From NCBI RefSeq assembly GCF_000423825.1, contig NZ_AUIS01000006.1:1-64000 (forward strand): a DNA stretch of 64,000 nucleotides. Direction: 5' to 3'. Within the stretch, counting starts at the first letter, position 1, and each line of letters begins with the position of its first letter. The position numbers and the translations under genes are program-made. Below, piece by piece: positions 33,802-42,726 of the stretch. The notes beneath the pieces are model-generated. The model was given only the letters and a program-made list of their open reading frames with translations, did not search any database and was not told the DNA's origin. The stretch comes from Thermithiobacillus tepidarius DSM 3134 (GTDB taxonomy: Bacteria > Pseudomonadota > Gammaproteobacteria > Acidithiobacillales > Thermithiobacillaceae).

Positions 33802-34426
33802 GGGCTTGCTGGATCGGCGGCGCTTCAGCGCCTGGCAAGGTGACACCCGCAAGACGATCCACACCGCCGTGGCCCGCGCGATGCGCGACACCGGCAAGGA
33901 GATGGCCGAGCGGGCGCGGAGCGAAATGCGCGCCGGTTTCACGGTCGTGAAGCCGAAGTTCCTCCGCTCGATGCACGCCAAGGTGTTCGACCGCAAGGCC
34001 GAGGAATTCCCGGCCCTCTACATCGGCTCGAAGGTGCCCTGGCTGGGTATCCACGAACAGGGCGGAACGATCCGGGGGCGGATGCTTGTCCCGCTGCTGC
34101 CCCAGCACCGGCGCATCGGGCGCAAGGCGTTCGCTCGGGTGATCGATGCCTTGATGCGCTCCGGTAACGCCTTCTTCATCGAAAAGAACGGCCGGCAGAT
34201 CCTGATGGCCGAGAACATCGCCGAGAACGCCCAGCCGCTCGCGCGCTTTCGCCGTGCCGAGCGGGAGCGCACCGGCGCCAGGCGCGTGCGGCGCGGCCAG
34301 GAGATCCCCATCGCCGTGCTCGTGCGACGCGTGAGCTTGAGAAAACGGTTCGACCTCGCCCGCTCGGTGCGAGGCGATCTTCCCCGCCTGACGGCGGCCA
34401 TCCGTAAAGCAATGTCGAAGGTGTGA
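33779..34426 (+). CDS. Minor tail protein (DUF6441-like)
   Basis: 215 aa. MRDTGKEMAERARSEMRAGF, LRSMHAKVFDRKAEEFPALYIGSKVPWLGIHEQGG and GRMLVPLLPQ are features of a phage morphogenesis family I remember as DUF6441. It is placed before the tape measure gene, which its stop overlaps (GTGA). Confidence 0.65.
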   Translation: MKIDLVAEGLLDRRRFSAWQGDTRKTIHTAVARAMRDTGKEMAERARSEMRAGFTVVKPKFLRSMHAKVFDRKAEEFPALYIGSKVPWLGIHEQGGTIRGRMLVPLLPQHRRIGRKAFARVIDALMRSGNAFFIEKNGRQILMAENIAENAQPLARFRRAERERTGARRVRRGQEIPIAVLVRRVSLRKRFDLARSVRGDLPRLTAAIRKAMSKV

Positions 34427-37400
34427 ACGTGGCCGGTAACCGTGCCCAGATCCTCATCACCGCCGTCGATGAGACGCGACGGGCCTTCCAGTCCGTCCAG
34501 GGAAATCTCGCCCGCCTGCGCGGCGAAGCCGCCCAGGTCGGCCAGGTGCTCTCCCGCATCGGCGGCGCGATCGGCCTTGGGCTGGGGGTGCGCGAACTGG
34601 TCGAGGTCGCCGACCAGTACAAGAACCTGCAGGCGCGCCTCAAGCTCGCGGTCACCTCGCAAGAGGAGTTCAACCGCGCCGACGCGGCCCTCTTCGAGAT
34701 CGCCCAGAAAAACCGCGCGCCCCTGGCAGAGACCGTCACCCTCTATGCGCGGCTCGCACCCTCGGTGCAGGCGTTGGGGCGTTCGCAGGCGGACGTGCTG
34801 GCGGCCACCGATGCCATCGGGCAGGCCGTGTCGCTCTCCGGCGCATCCAGCGACGCGGCGGCCGGTGCCCTGCTGCAGCTGGGGCAGGCCTTCGCGTCGG
34901 GCCAGCTGCGCGGTGAGGAGTTTAATTCCGTCATCGAGCAGACGCCGCGCCTGGCGCAGGCCATCGCCGACGGCATGGGCGTGCCGCTCGGCTCACTGCG
35001 GGCCCTGGCGCAGGAAGGCAAGATCACCTCGAAGGCCGTGCTCGACGCCTTGCTCAAGGAGCGGACGCGCCTCGCCGAGGAGTACGCGAGCCTCCCCGAT
35101 ACGGTGTCGGGCGCGCTCACCCGCCTCAAGAACGCCTTCCAGCGAGCCTTCGGCGAACGCGACGCGAGCTCGGGTCTGACGGCGGGCCTGGCGCAGGCCA
35201 TCCAGCTCGTCGCCCGGCATCTCGAGCTGCTGATCGACTTGGCCGGTGTCGTGCTGGTCGCCGCCTTCGGGCGGATGGCGGGCGCCTTCGCGACCAGTGT
35301 TGCTGCCGCCCGGGCGGAAGCGGCCGCGCGCCTGGCCAATCTGCGCACGCTGGAAGCCGAGGCGCTCGCTCGGGTGCGGCTCGCCGATGCCGCCTTGGCT
35401 CAGGCACGTGCACAAGGGCTTGCCACCAGCGCGCTGGTCGCGGATGCGGCCAAGGCCCGGTTGCAAGCCACCGCTGCTTCCGGTGCCGTAGCTCAGGCAG
35501 TAGCGTCCACGTCCCTGCTCGGTCGCGCCGCGGGTCTGTTGCGCGGGGTGCTCGCGCTCCTGGGCGGGCCCATCGGCGTCATCGTGACCGCCGCGGGGCT
35601 GCTCGCGGGCACACTCTATTCGGCGCGCGACGCCGTGGTCGAGTTCGGCGGCAGGACCGCCTCGATCAAGCAAATCGTCGCCGCCGCCTGGGACCTGGTC
35701 GTCGAGAAGGTCGGCGAAGTCGTCAGCGCCTTGGGGCGGCTGGTCGGTATCAACGACCTGTCCTGGGCCCGCGTGCGCGCGGCGATGGTCGGCGCGCTGA
35801 GCGCCATCGGCACGGCCGTCCGCGCAATGGTCAACGTCGTCATCGGCGCGTTCAACGCCATCGGCAGCATCGTGGGCATCACGGCCGCCTTCCTGGTCGA
35901 GCGCTTTCGTAGCGCCTTCTCCGACATCGGGGAACTGGCGAAGGCCTTGGGCCAGGACGTGGCAGCGGCCTTCAGCGGCGACTTTTCGATGCAGGCGCTG
36001 CGCGCAGCACTCAGCCGCCAGCTCGGCGAGGTGCGGGATTTCGGGAAGGAGCTGGCCGGAGCCGTGCGCGACGCCGTCACGCGCGACTACGTCGGGGAGG
36101 CCGCGCAAGCCATCGCCCGGCGCATCCGCCCCGAGCAAACCCAGCCGGGCGTCTTCGGCCGTCCGCAGCCGCCAGCCAAGCCGACCCCCGACAAAGGAGG
36201 CGAAGCAGCGAAGCTCGCCCTCGTGCAGGCCCAGGCCAAGGCCGAATTCAAGCTCCTCAAGGACGCGTTGGACCGTCAGGCGCGGGCGCTGGACGCATCT
36301 CTCGAAGACCGGCTGATCTCGCTCAAGGACTACTACGCGGCCAAGACCCGGATCGAACAGCAGGAGATCGATGCGGAGATCCGGCGCGTGCAGGTCTCGC
36401 TCGCGGAGCAGCAGCGCCTGCAGAAGACCGGCAAGGACGAACGGGCACGCCTCAAGGCGAAAGCCGAGGTCGCCAAGCTCGAAGCGGAGCTCACCGTCCT
36501 CAACAATAAGCGCGCGGACGTCGAGGTCGCCAATGCCCGCAAGGCCGCCCAGGCCGAGCGCGAGCTGCGCGAGGAGCTTGCCAAGGTGCGCGACGAACTG
36601 CTCGACCTCACCGGGGCGGCGACCAGCCAGGATCGACGCGCGGCGATCGAGCGGCAGTACCAGACCCTGATCGAGCGACTGCGTGCCGAGGGCGACACCG
36701 AAGGCGTGGCCACGGTCGGGCGCCTCATCGACGTCAAATCGGCGGCCGCCAATCTCACCGACTACGAGCGCCAGTTCAACGACGCGCTCGCCCGGATACG
36801 TGCATCCGAGGAGTCGATCAACCTGCAGCGCCAGTCGGGGCTGCTCACCGAGTCCCAGGCGAGAAGCCAGATCCTCACGCTGCATCGGCAGACTGGCGAA
36901 TCGCTCGATGCGCTCCTGCCGCAGTTGGAGGCCGCCGCCGCGGCCATTGGCCCGGAGGCCGTCGCCCGGGTACAGACCTGGAAGAACGAGATCGCACAGG
37001 TGAAGCTCGTGGTGGACGACGTGGCGGTCGCCATCGACGGGGCGGTGCAGGACGGCTTCGCGCAGATGTTCGAGGCCATCGGCAGCGGCGCCAAGTCCGC
37101 CAAGGACGCCTTCGCCGACTTCGCCCGGGAGGTAGCAGCCGCCATCAACCGCATCGCCTCCCAGAAGCTCGCCGAGGCGCTGTTCGGCAGCCTGTTCGGG
37201 GGCGGCGGCGCTGGCGGGTTCAGCCTCGGATCGCTGGTCTCGTCGTTGTTCCAGGGCTTCGCCGGCGGCGGCTACGTCACCGGTCCGGGCACCTCCACCA
37301 GCGACTCGATCCCGGCACGGCTCTCCGCCGGCGAGTACGTGCTCAACGCCGCCGCCGTAAAGCGCGTGGGCGTGACGTTCCTGGAGGCGATCAACGGCAT

Positions 37401-37620
37401 CGAAGGCGGACCGCGCATCCAGGGGCCCCGGCTCGCCTTCGCTGCCGGCGGGCTGGTGCCCGAGACGCCGCCCCCGCAACCGCAGGGCCAGGGCGTGCGC
37501 ATCGTCAACGTGATCGACCCTGCGATGGCCGCCGACTACCTCAACTCGTCCGCGGGCGAGAAGACCATCCTCAACATCCTGCAACGCAATGCGGGAGCCG
37601 TCAGACAGGTGCTTGCGTAA
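34423..37620 (+). CDS. Tail tape measure protein
   Basis: 1065 aa, GTG start. The N-terminal 200 residues carry the lambda-type tape measure region (YKNLQARLKLAVTSQEEFNRA, SGQLRGEEFNSVIEQTPRLAQAIADG). Hydrophobic segments lie around 270-300 and 375-400; long coiled coils at about 600-740 (KAEFKLLKDALDRQARALDA, EVAKLEAELTVLNNKRADVE); the C-terminal tip motif is GGYVTGPGTSTSDSIPARLS. Its length sets the tail, predicted near 160 nm by the usual 0.15 nm per residue rule. Confidence 0.9.
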   Translation: MNVAGNRAQILITAVDETRRAFQSVQGNLARLRGEAAQVGQVLSRIGGAIGLGLGVRELVEVADQYKNLQARLKLAVTSQEEFNRADAALFEIAQKNRAPLAETVTLYARLAPSVQALGRSQADVLAATDAIGQAVSLSGASSDAAAGALLQLGQAFASGQLRGEEFNSVIEQTPRLAQAIADGMGVPLGSLRALAQEGKITSKAVLDALLKERTRLAEEYASLPDTVSGALTRLKNAFQRAFGERDASSGLTAGLAQAIQLVARHLELLIDLAGVVLVAAFGRMAGAFATSVAAARAEAAARLANLRTLEAEALARVRLADAALAQARAQGLATSALVADAAKARLQATAASGAVAQAVASTSLLGRAAGLLRGVLALLGGPIGVIVTAAGLLAGTLYSARDAVVEFGGRTASIKQIVAAAWDLVVEKVGEVVSALGRLVGINDLSWARVRAAMVGALSAIGTAVRAMVNVVIGAFNAIGSIVGITAAFLVERFRSAFSDIGELAKALGQDVAAAFSGDFSMQALRAALSRQLGEVRDFGKELAGAVRDAVTRDYVGEAAQAIARRIRPEQTQPGVFGRPQPPAKPTPDKGGEAAKLALVQAQAKAEFKLLKDALDRQARALDASLEDRLISLKDYYAAKTRIEQQEIDAEIRRVQVSLAEQQRLQKTGKDERARLKAKAEVAKLEAELTVLNNKRADVEVANARKAAQAERELREELAKVRDELLDLTGAATSQDRRAAIERQYQTLIERLRAEGDTEGVATVGRLIDVKSAAANLTDYERQFNDALARIRASEESINLQRQSGLLTESQARSQILTLHRQTGESLDALLPQLEAAAAAIGPEAVARVQTWKNEIAQVKLVVDDVAVAIDGAVQDGFAQMFEAIGSGAKSAKDAFADFAREVAAAINRIASQKLAEALFGSLFGGGGAGGFSLGSLVSSLFQGFAGGGYVTGPGTSTSDSIPARLSAGEYVLNAAAVKRVGVTFLEAINGIEGGPRIQGPRLAFAAGGLVPETPPPQPQGQGVRIVNVIDPAMAADYLNSSAGEKTILNILQRNAGAVRQVLA

Positions 37621-38553
37621 ATGGCGTTCGAAATCGGCACGGCCAGCGATTACCGCGATCTGCTGGACCGCTTCCATACCTTCCTCACCGCTCACCCGAA
37701 TCTGGTCGCCGCAGGCCAGCAGTGGCAGGCGCTGCACTGGACGACGGACGCCGCCACGAAAGAGCTCATCCTCAAGGCGCCCGGGCTGGCCGGTGCTGAG
37801 GAGATCTACTGCGGCATCCGGGCCTACGAGAACGCCACGGCCGGCTACTACATGTGGGACCTGAACGGCTTCGTCGGCTTCAACCCGGCCAACGACTTCT
37901 ATACACAACCGGGTGCGATCAGCGGCTGGCTGCCGATGATGTCGCTCTGGAACACGGCGATCCCGTACTGGTTCGTGGCCAACGGCCGGCGTGCCGTGGT
38001 GGTGGCGAAGATCTCGACCGTCTACCAGGCGGCGCACCTGGGCTTCGTCCTGCCCTACGCGACGCCGGGTCAGTACCCGTACCCACTGCTCGTCGGCGGG
38101 TCGATGACCGGCCAGCGGGGCCGCAACTACAGCGTGACATCGCCCAACCACCGCCATTTCGTCGACCCGGGCGAGGACGGACAGAACAACGCCAACACCG
38201 CCTGCATGCTGCGCGGCCCCTCGGGCGCCTGGCTGCCGTTCCAGAACCTCGCCTACTCGTCGTCCGAGTATCGCTATGACGGGCCGCGCCCGGTCTGGCC
38301 GACGAACTACACCTACCTCGGCAACCTGCGCGAGGCGCCGGACGGCACCTACGTGCTCTCGCCCGTGGTGCTCACGCAATACAACTCCGGCACCGATCAC
38401 GATCTCTTCGGCGAGCTGGAGGGCATCTATCACGTCTCCGGATTCAACAACGCCGCCGAGAACCTGATCACGGTGGGCGGCGTGGACCACCTCGTGGTGC
38501 AGAACGTGTATCGCACCAGCGTGCGCGACTACTGGGCGCTGCGCCTGGAGTAA
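37621..38553 (+). CDS. Tail-tip region protein, unknown (paralogue-like of the next gene)
   Basis: 310 aa, starts one base after the tape measure stop. Mostly beta: EEIYCGIRAYENATAGYYMWDLNGFVGF, IPYWFVANGRRAVVVAKIST, SPNHRHFVDPGEDGQNN. Its architecture and start (MAFEIGTASDYRDLLDRF) parallel the following gene (MAYQTGTSANPDQLLDAL), so the two may be diverged duplicates of a tail-tip or receptor-contact protein. Confidence 0.6.
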   Translation: MAFEIGTASDYRDLLDRFHTFLTAHPNLVAAGQQWQALHWTTDAATKELILKAPGLAGAEEIYCGIRAYENATAGYYMWDLNGFVGFNPANDFYTQPGAISGWLPMMSLWNTAIPYWFVANGRRAVVVAKISTVYQAAHLGFVLPYATPGQYPYPLLVGGSMTGQRGRNYSVTSPNHRHFVDPGEDGQNNANTACMLRGPSGAWLPFQNLAYSSSEYRYDGPRPVWPTNYTYLGNLREAPDGTYVLSPVVLTQYNSGTDHDLFGELEGIYHVSGFNNAAENLITVGGVDHLVVQNVYRTSVRDYWALRLE

Positions 38554-38559
38554 ACAACC

Positions 38560-39549
38560 ATGGCCTACCAGACCGGCACCTCCGCCAACCCCGATCAGCT
38601 GCTCGATGCCCTGCGCGTGATCGCGGTGGCCAACGGCTGGACCCAGCTGCGCTGGGTCCCCGACGGCACCGGGCAGACCCTGTCGCTCGCCAAGGGCGGG
38701 CTCTACGTCCATCTGCGCTCCGCGGTGAACGAGCGCCTCTCTACACGCTACAACACCATCACCGGCATCTGGCTGATCGGCTCGACGGGATTCGATGCCG
38801 GCAAGCCCTGGTGGGATCAACCCGGATCGATCGTCAGCGCCAGCTACGTGAGCAACACCACGAGCTACCGCGCCGAGGCCTGCGGCCTGTTCGAGGTGGG
38901 CACTGCCAACACCTACCACCTACTCTCGGCCGCCACGCCCGAACTGATCATGCTCGTCGCCGAGGTCTCGCCCGGCGTCTATCACCATCTCGCCTTCGGG
39001 GAGCTCACGAAGTTCGGCAGCTACGGCGGCGGGGCGTTCGTATCAGGAACGTTCGGCTCGGACGCCTACACCTACACGTACAGCGGCTTCAACGACTACG
39101 TTTTCGGCTACCCCTACGATCGGCACGGTGGTCTGCCGTTCAACGATTACAAAGGCTACGGCCAGACTTTCGTGCGCGGCACGGTGGATGCGGCCGACAC
39201 CTGGTTCTCGGTCTGCCAGAACTCGCCGTTGACCGGCAAGCGTGCTAAGGCGATGTGGGAAGAGGGACTGGGCACCCCACGCAACAGTCTCGGGCGCTAC
39301 TGGTGGGGGCATACGCCCAACACGCTGAACGGCGTGACGCCCATGATCCCGTTCTACGTGTTCGCGGAGCGACCAAGCGGTTTCTTCTCGCCCTTCGGCC
39401 ACACCGCCCACCTGCGCTACCTCAACATCACCCACTACGCGCCGGCGGAGGCCTTCGCGTTGGGCGCAGAGCAGTGGATGGCCTTCCCGGCCCACTCCAA
39501 GAACGGCAAGAGCGGCGTGCACGGCTATGCCGTGAGACTCATCCCCTAA
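38560..39549 (+). CDS. Tail-tip region protein, unknown
   Basis: 329 aa. GTSANPDQLLDALRVIAVANGW is the start common to several phage tail proteins; then YVHLRSAVNERLSTRYNTITG, STGFDAGKPWWDQPGSI and a glycine- and tyrosine-rich stretch (SDAYTYTYSGFNDYVFGYPY). Probably a structural protein of the tail tip; no enzymatic motif is visible. Confidence 0.6.
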   Translation: MAYQTGTSANPDQLLDALRVIAVANGWTQLRWVPDGTGQTLSLAKGGLYVHLRSAVNERLSTRYNTITGIWLIGSTGFDAGKPWWDQPGSIVSASYVSNTTSYRAEACGLFEVGTANTYHLLSAATPELIMLVAEVSPGVYHHLAFGELTKFGSYGGGAFVSGTFGSDAYTYTYSGFNDYVFGYPYDRHGGLPFNDYKGYGQTFVRGTVDAADTWFSVCQNSPLTGKRAKAMWEEGLGTPRNSLGRYWWGHTPNTLNGVTPMIPFYVFAERPSGFFSPFGHTAHLRYLNITHYAPAEAFALGAEQWMAFPAHSKNGKSGVHGYAVRLIP

Positions 39550-39556
39550 GCGGATC

Positions 39557-41248
39557 ATGCCGACCTTTCCCGGTTCCATCCTGCCCGGTGCCGCCCGCCA
39601 GGAGCCGCCGACCTGGTCGCGCTCGCCGGAGGTCTCCGAGCGCGTGCCGGTCGCCTTTCCTTTCGACCCGAGTGCGAGCTCGATCGCGCGTCCGGGCGCG
39701 CGGCTCGACACCCAGCCCGTCGACGAGCTGCGGCTCGGCGTCAACGGCGCTCTGCTGCCCGCCTTCGGGGCCGACTGGTACCACCGCATCCACGTCATCC
39801 CCTCGACCATCGATCTCGGCAACCTGGTGAGCCCGGTCGAGCGGGTGCTGGAGGTGTGGAACGCTCGGTTCGACGCGCAGACGCTCGATGCCATCGACGA
39901 GACCGGAACGGACGGGCTGCTGCTCTCGGGCCAGCCGGCGCCGCCGCTCGCCTTCGGGCCGCTGCAATCGCGCCTCTACACCTTCGCAGCGGGCACGCGC
40001 GGGGCGCCGGTGATCGACGCCGCCTACCGCTTCGTCTTTGCCGGCGGGCTCACCGCGCTGCTGGTGGTCACCGGCCGCCGCGTGGTGGTCTTTGGCATGC
40101 GTCCGGACTGGTCGCAAGGGATCACCGAGCGGCTGGAATGGCTCACCGAGGTGCTGGAGTCCTACGACGGCACCGAGCAGCGGGTGCGCCTGCGGCAGCT
40201 GCCGCGACGCGGTTTCGAGTATGGATTCCTGATCGAGGGCCGGGACGCCCAGGTGCTGGATCATCTGCTGTTCGCCTGGGGCGCACGCATCTACTGCCTG
40301 CCGGTGTGGACCGACGTCTCCACCCTTGCGGGCGAGGCCGCCATCGGCAGCACCGCGCTCACCGTGCAGGATGCCACCAACAGCGACTACCACGCGGGCG
40401 GCCTGGCGGTGCTGTGGCGCTCCAACACACGGCACGAGGCGGTGGAGATCCTCTCCATCGCCGGCAACACGCTGACCCTCAAGCTGCCCTTGGCCGGGAA
40501 CTGGCCGGCCGGTACGCGGGTGTTTCCGGCGCGGCTCGCCCGCCTCGAGGGCGAGGTGGCCGTGGCGCGTCCCACCGACACCATCGTCGTCGGCCGCTGC
40601 CGTTTCAGTGTGGAGGACATCACGGCGCCCGCGGTCGCCGACGCGGGTCCGGCCTATCAGGGCTACCGGGTGTTCGACTGGCGACCCAACCGGAGCACCG
40701 ACCTCGAGGACAGGTGGCGGAGGAAGCTCTCGATCATCGACTACGGAACGGGACTGCCGACCTTCGACGACGAGTCGGGCGCCCCGCTCATCGGCCGCAC
40801 GCTGACCTGGCTGCTCACCGACCGGAGCGCGGCGACCGCCTTCCGGGGCTGGCTCGCCGCGCGCGCGGGACGGGCGAATCCCTGCTGGTTGCCGACCTTC
40901 GAGTCCGACCTCGAAGTCAGCCGCACGGTGGCGGCCACGGATGCCGGCCTCGTCGTCCGCAACGTCGGCTATGCCCGCTTCGTCGCCGCCGATCCCTTGC
41001 GGCGCGACCTGCGGCTCCTCACCACGGCCGGCACCTTCCATCGCCGTATCACCGGGGCGAACGAGATCTCCGAAGACGAGGAGCTGCTGTCCCTGGACGC
41101 GCCGCTGGGCGTGACCCTCGAGCCCCTGCAGTTCCTGCAGGTCTCGTACCTGGAGCTGGCCCGGCTCGACCAGGATGCGGTCGAGCTGCATTGGGAGACG
41201 GACGCCACGGCGCGCGTGCAGCTCTCCACCCGGACGTTGAGATCATGA
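39557..41248 (+). CDS. Distal tail protein-like, 563 aa
   Basis: Large beta-rich tail protein with APRLDTQPVDE-like region, WYHRIHVIPSTIDLGNLVSPVERVLEVWNA, ITERLEWLTEVLESYDGTEQRVRLRQLPRR (the DUF2460/Dit-like tail-fibre connector pattern) and FRGWLAARAGRANPCWLPT. It precedes the BR0599-family gene, the standard position for tail proteins of this phage group. Likely forms the hub ring or baseplate. Confidence 0.65.
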   Translation: MPTFPGSILPGAARQEPPTWSRSPEVSERVPVAFPFDPSASSIARPGARLDTQPVDELRLGVNGALLPAFGADWYHRIHVIPSTIDLGNLVSPVERVLEVWNARFDAQTLDAIDETGTDGLLLSGQPAPPLAFGPLQSRLYTFAAGTRGAPVIDAAYRFVFAGGLTALLVVTGRRVVVFGMRPDWSQGITERLEWLTEVLESYDGTEQRVRLRQLPRRGFEYGFLIEGRDAQVLDHLLFAWGARIYCLPVWTDVSTLAGEAAIGSTALTVQDATNSDYHAGGLAVLWRSNTRHEAVEILSIAGNTLTLKLPLAGNWPAGTRVFPARLARLEGEVAVARPTDTIVVGRCRFSVEDITAPAVADAGPAYQGYRVFDWRPNRSTDLEDRWRRKLSIIDYGTGLPTFDDESGAPLIGRTLTWLLTDRSAATAFRGWLAARAGRANPCWLPTFESDLEVSRTVAATDAGLVVRNVGYARFVAADPLRRDLRLLTTAGTFHRRITGANEISEDEELLSLDAPLGVTLEPLQFLQVSYLELARLDQDAVELHWETDATARVQLSTRTLRS

Positions 41249-41257
41249 GCTAGGACC

Positions 41258-42055
41258 ATGAGCTATCTGGGCATCGAACAGTCCGCCCACGGCGGACAAC
41301 CGCAGGAACTCTACCGCTTCTCCCAGGGCGCGCAGCGCTGGCTCTATACCTCGGGGCAGACGGCGGTGGACTACCAATCCGAGACCTATCAGCCGGCGAC
41401 GATTTCGCGCGGCGGCCTTGAGCAGAGCAACGAGCTCGCGCGCCTGGGGCTGGAGATCCGCATGCCGCGCGACCTGGCCGTGGCGAGTCTGTTTCTCGCC
41501 GCCCCGCCCGAGGGTGTGGTGAGCGTGACCCTCTACCGGCGCCATGTCGGCGACGCCGAGTTCATCACCTACTGGAAGGGGCGGATCACCGGCGCGCGGC
41601 TGTCCGGCGCCGAGGCCACCCTCAAGTGCGAGCCCATCGCCTCGAGCCTGAAGCGGCCGGGCTTGCGCGCCCGCTACCAGCTGCTGTGCCGCCACGTGCT
41701 GTACTCCAGCGGATGCGGCGCGCTGAAGGACAGCTTCCGGGTGGACGGCACCGTGGCGGCGGTGAGCGGCGTGACCGTCCAGGTCGCCGTCGCCGCCAGC
41801 CGGCCGGACGGCTACTTCGTGGGCGGCATGCTCGCCACCACCGCCGGCGCGCGCATGATCGTCGGTCACGCCGGGATCGACCTCACGCTGGTCGCGCCCA
41901 TGGTCGGCCTCGCAGCGGGCGATGCGATACAGCTCTATGCCGGCTGCGACCACACCATGGCGCATTGCAAGGACAGGTTCGGCAACCTCGACAACTTCGG
42001 CGGCTTCCCCTTCATCCCGGTGAAGAACCCCTTCACCGGCGACGCCATCGTGTGA
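41258..42055 (+). CDS. Phage BR0599/DUF2163 family tail protein
   Basis: 265 aa. The C-terminal GCDHTMAHCKDRFGNLDNFGGFPFIP motif is diagnostic of the BR0599 family (metal-binding Cys/His), and SYLGIEQSAHGGQPQELYRFSQG opens DUF2163-type proteins. Found between the distal tail protein and the tail hub in gene-transfer-agent-like and lambdoid tails. Confidence 0.85.
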   Translation: MSYLGIEQSAHGGQPQELYRFSQGAQRWLYTSGQTAVDYQSETYQPATISRGGLEQSNELARLGLEIRMPRDLAVASLFLAAPPEGVVSVTLYRRHVGDAEFITYWKGRITGARLSGAEATLKCEPIASSLKRPGLRARYQLLCRHVLYSSGCGALKDSFRVDGTVAAVSGVTVQVAVAASRPDGYFVGGMLATTAGARMIVGHAGIDLTLVAPMVGLAAGDAIQLYAGCDHTMAHCKDRFGNLDNFGGFPFIPVKNPFTGDAIV

Positions 42056-42063
42056 GGGGCGGC

Positions 42064-42162
42064 ATGAGCAGTAAGCAGGGGCCCCGCGCAGCGGGGATGC
42101 GCACGGCCGCGAATGCCGCCGGCCGCCGACGGTACGGCGATTGGATTGGCAAGGAACGATAG
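42064..42162 (+). CDS. Very short ORF, probable NlpC/P60 remnant or spurious
   Basis: 32 aa (ending RRYGDWIGKER). This is where many related phages carry an NlpC/P60 peptidase; only a short frame remains, starting with MSSKQGPRAAG, which comes from a GCGCAGCGGGGATGCGCAC sequence related to the repeat at 42623. It may be a deletion scar. Confidence 0.3.
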   Translation: MSSKQGPRAAGMRTAANAAGRRRYGDWIGKER

Positions 42163-42175
42163 GAGGCGGCGGACC

Positions 42176-42415
42176 ATGTGGCAGCAGATCATCATCTGGG
42201 TCGTCACCACGGTGCTGTCGGCGCTGCTCGCGCCGCGCCCCAAGGTGCAGGACGCCCAGCCCGGCCAGATCGGCGACAAGGACGTGCCCATCGCCTCCCA
42301 GGACGCCTCTATCCCGGTGCTGTTCGGTACGCGGGTGATCTCGGGACCGAACGTGGTCTGGTACGGCGACGTGCAGGTGCGGCCGATCCGCAAGTCCTCC
42401 GGGGGCAAGAAGTGA
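42176..42415 (+). CDS. Small tail assembly protein with N-terminal hydrophobic segment
   Basis: 79 aa, AGGAGG upstream. One hydrophobic helix (IIIWVVTTVLSALLA, about 5-19), then PKVQDAQPGQIGDKDVPIASQDASIPVLFGTRVISGPNVVWYG, the start motif of phage tail proteins that elsewhere is fused to the J-like protein. Stop overlaps the next GTG. Confidence 0.65.
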   Translation: MWQQIIIWVVTTVLSALLAPRPKVQDAQPGQIGDKDVPIASQDASIPVLFGTRVISGPNVVWYGDVQVRPIRKSSGGKK

Positions 42416-42726
42416 CCGAGGTCATCGCTCGGCTGGAGCATGCCCGTGCCCTGGGCTACTGCGCCCGCGGCATGCGTCGCTGGTTCGAGGGACGCAGCCA
42501 CACCTGGGCCGAGTTCGTGGAGCAAGGGGTCCCGGCTGATTGGCTGCGCGCCACGGGGGACGCGATGGCGATCCGCGTCGCCGAGGAAGCCGACAAGGCC
42601 CGAAGGGCCGCAGGACAGCACGAAGTGCTGGTCCCGAGCGCAGCGAGGGATGCGCACAGCGCACAAGTGCTGGTCCTGAGCGAAGCGAAGGATGCGCGAA
42701 GCGCACAGAAGGAGCAGCCACGATGA
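42412..42726 (+). CDS. Small tail-region protein with a 14-residue tandem repeat tail
   Basis: 104 aa, GTG start in a GTGA overlap. The first 65 residues (IARLEHARALGYCARGMRRWFEGRSHTW) are a compact helical unit with Cys. The rest is encoded by two 42-bp repeats and reads EVLVPSAARDAHSA, QVLVLSEAKDARSA, which looks like an insertion-type interspersed repeat rather than original protein. Stop overlaps the hub gene. Confidence 0.55.
   Translation: MTEVIARLEHARALGYCARGMRRWFEGRSHTWAEFVEQGVPADWLRATGDAMAIRVAEEADKARRAAGQHEVLVPSAARDAHSAQVLVLSEAKDARSAQKEQPR
42623..42706. repeat. Two tandem 42-bp imperfect repeats
   Basis: Units 42623-42664 and 42665-42706 share most bases (AAGTGCTGGTCC..GAGCG.AGCGA.GGATGCGC). 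A shorter relative, CGCGCAGCGGGGATGCGCAC, is at 42083-42102. Each unit is in frame with the gene and adds 14 residues. Confidence 0.65.

Noticed and set aside
34993-38919. 1308-codon open frame on the minus strand
   Set aside because: Shadow of the tape measure and following tail genes; GC-driven absence of stops with no recognisable domains.
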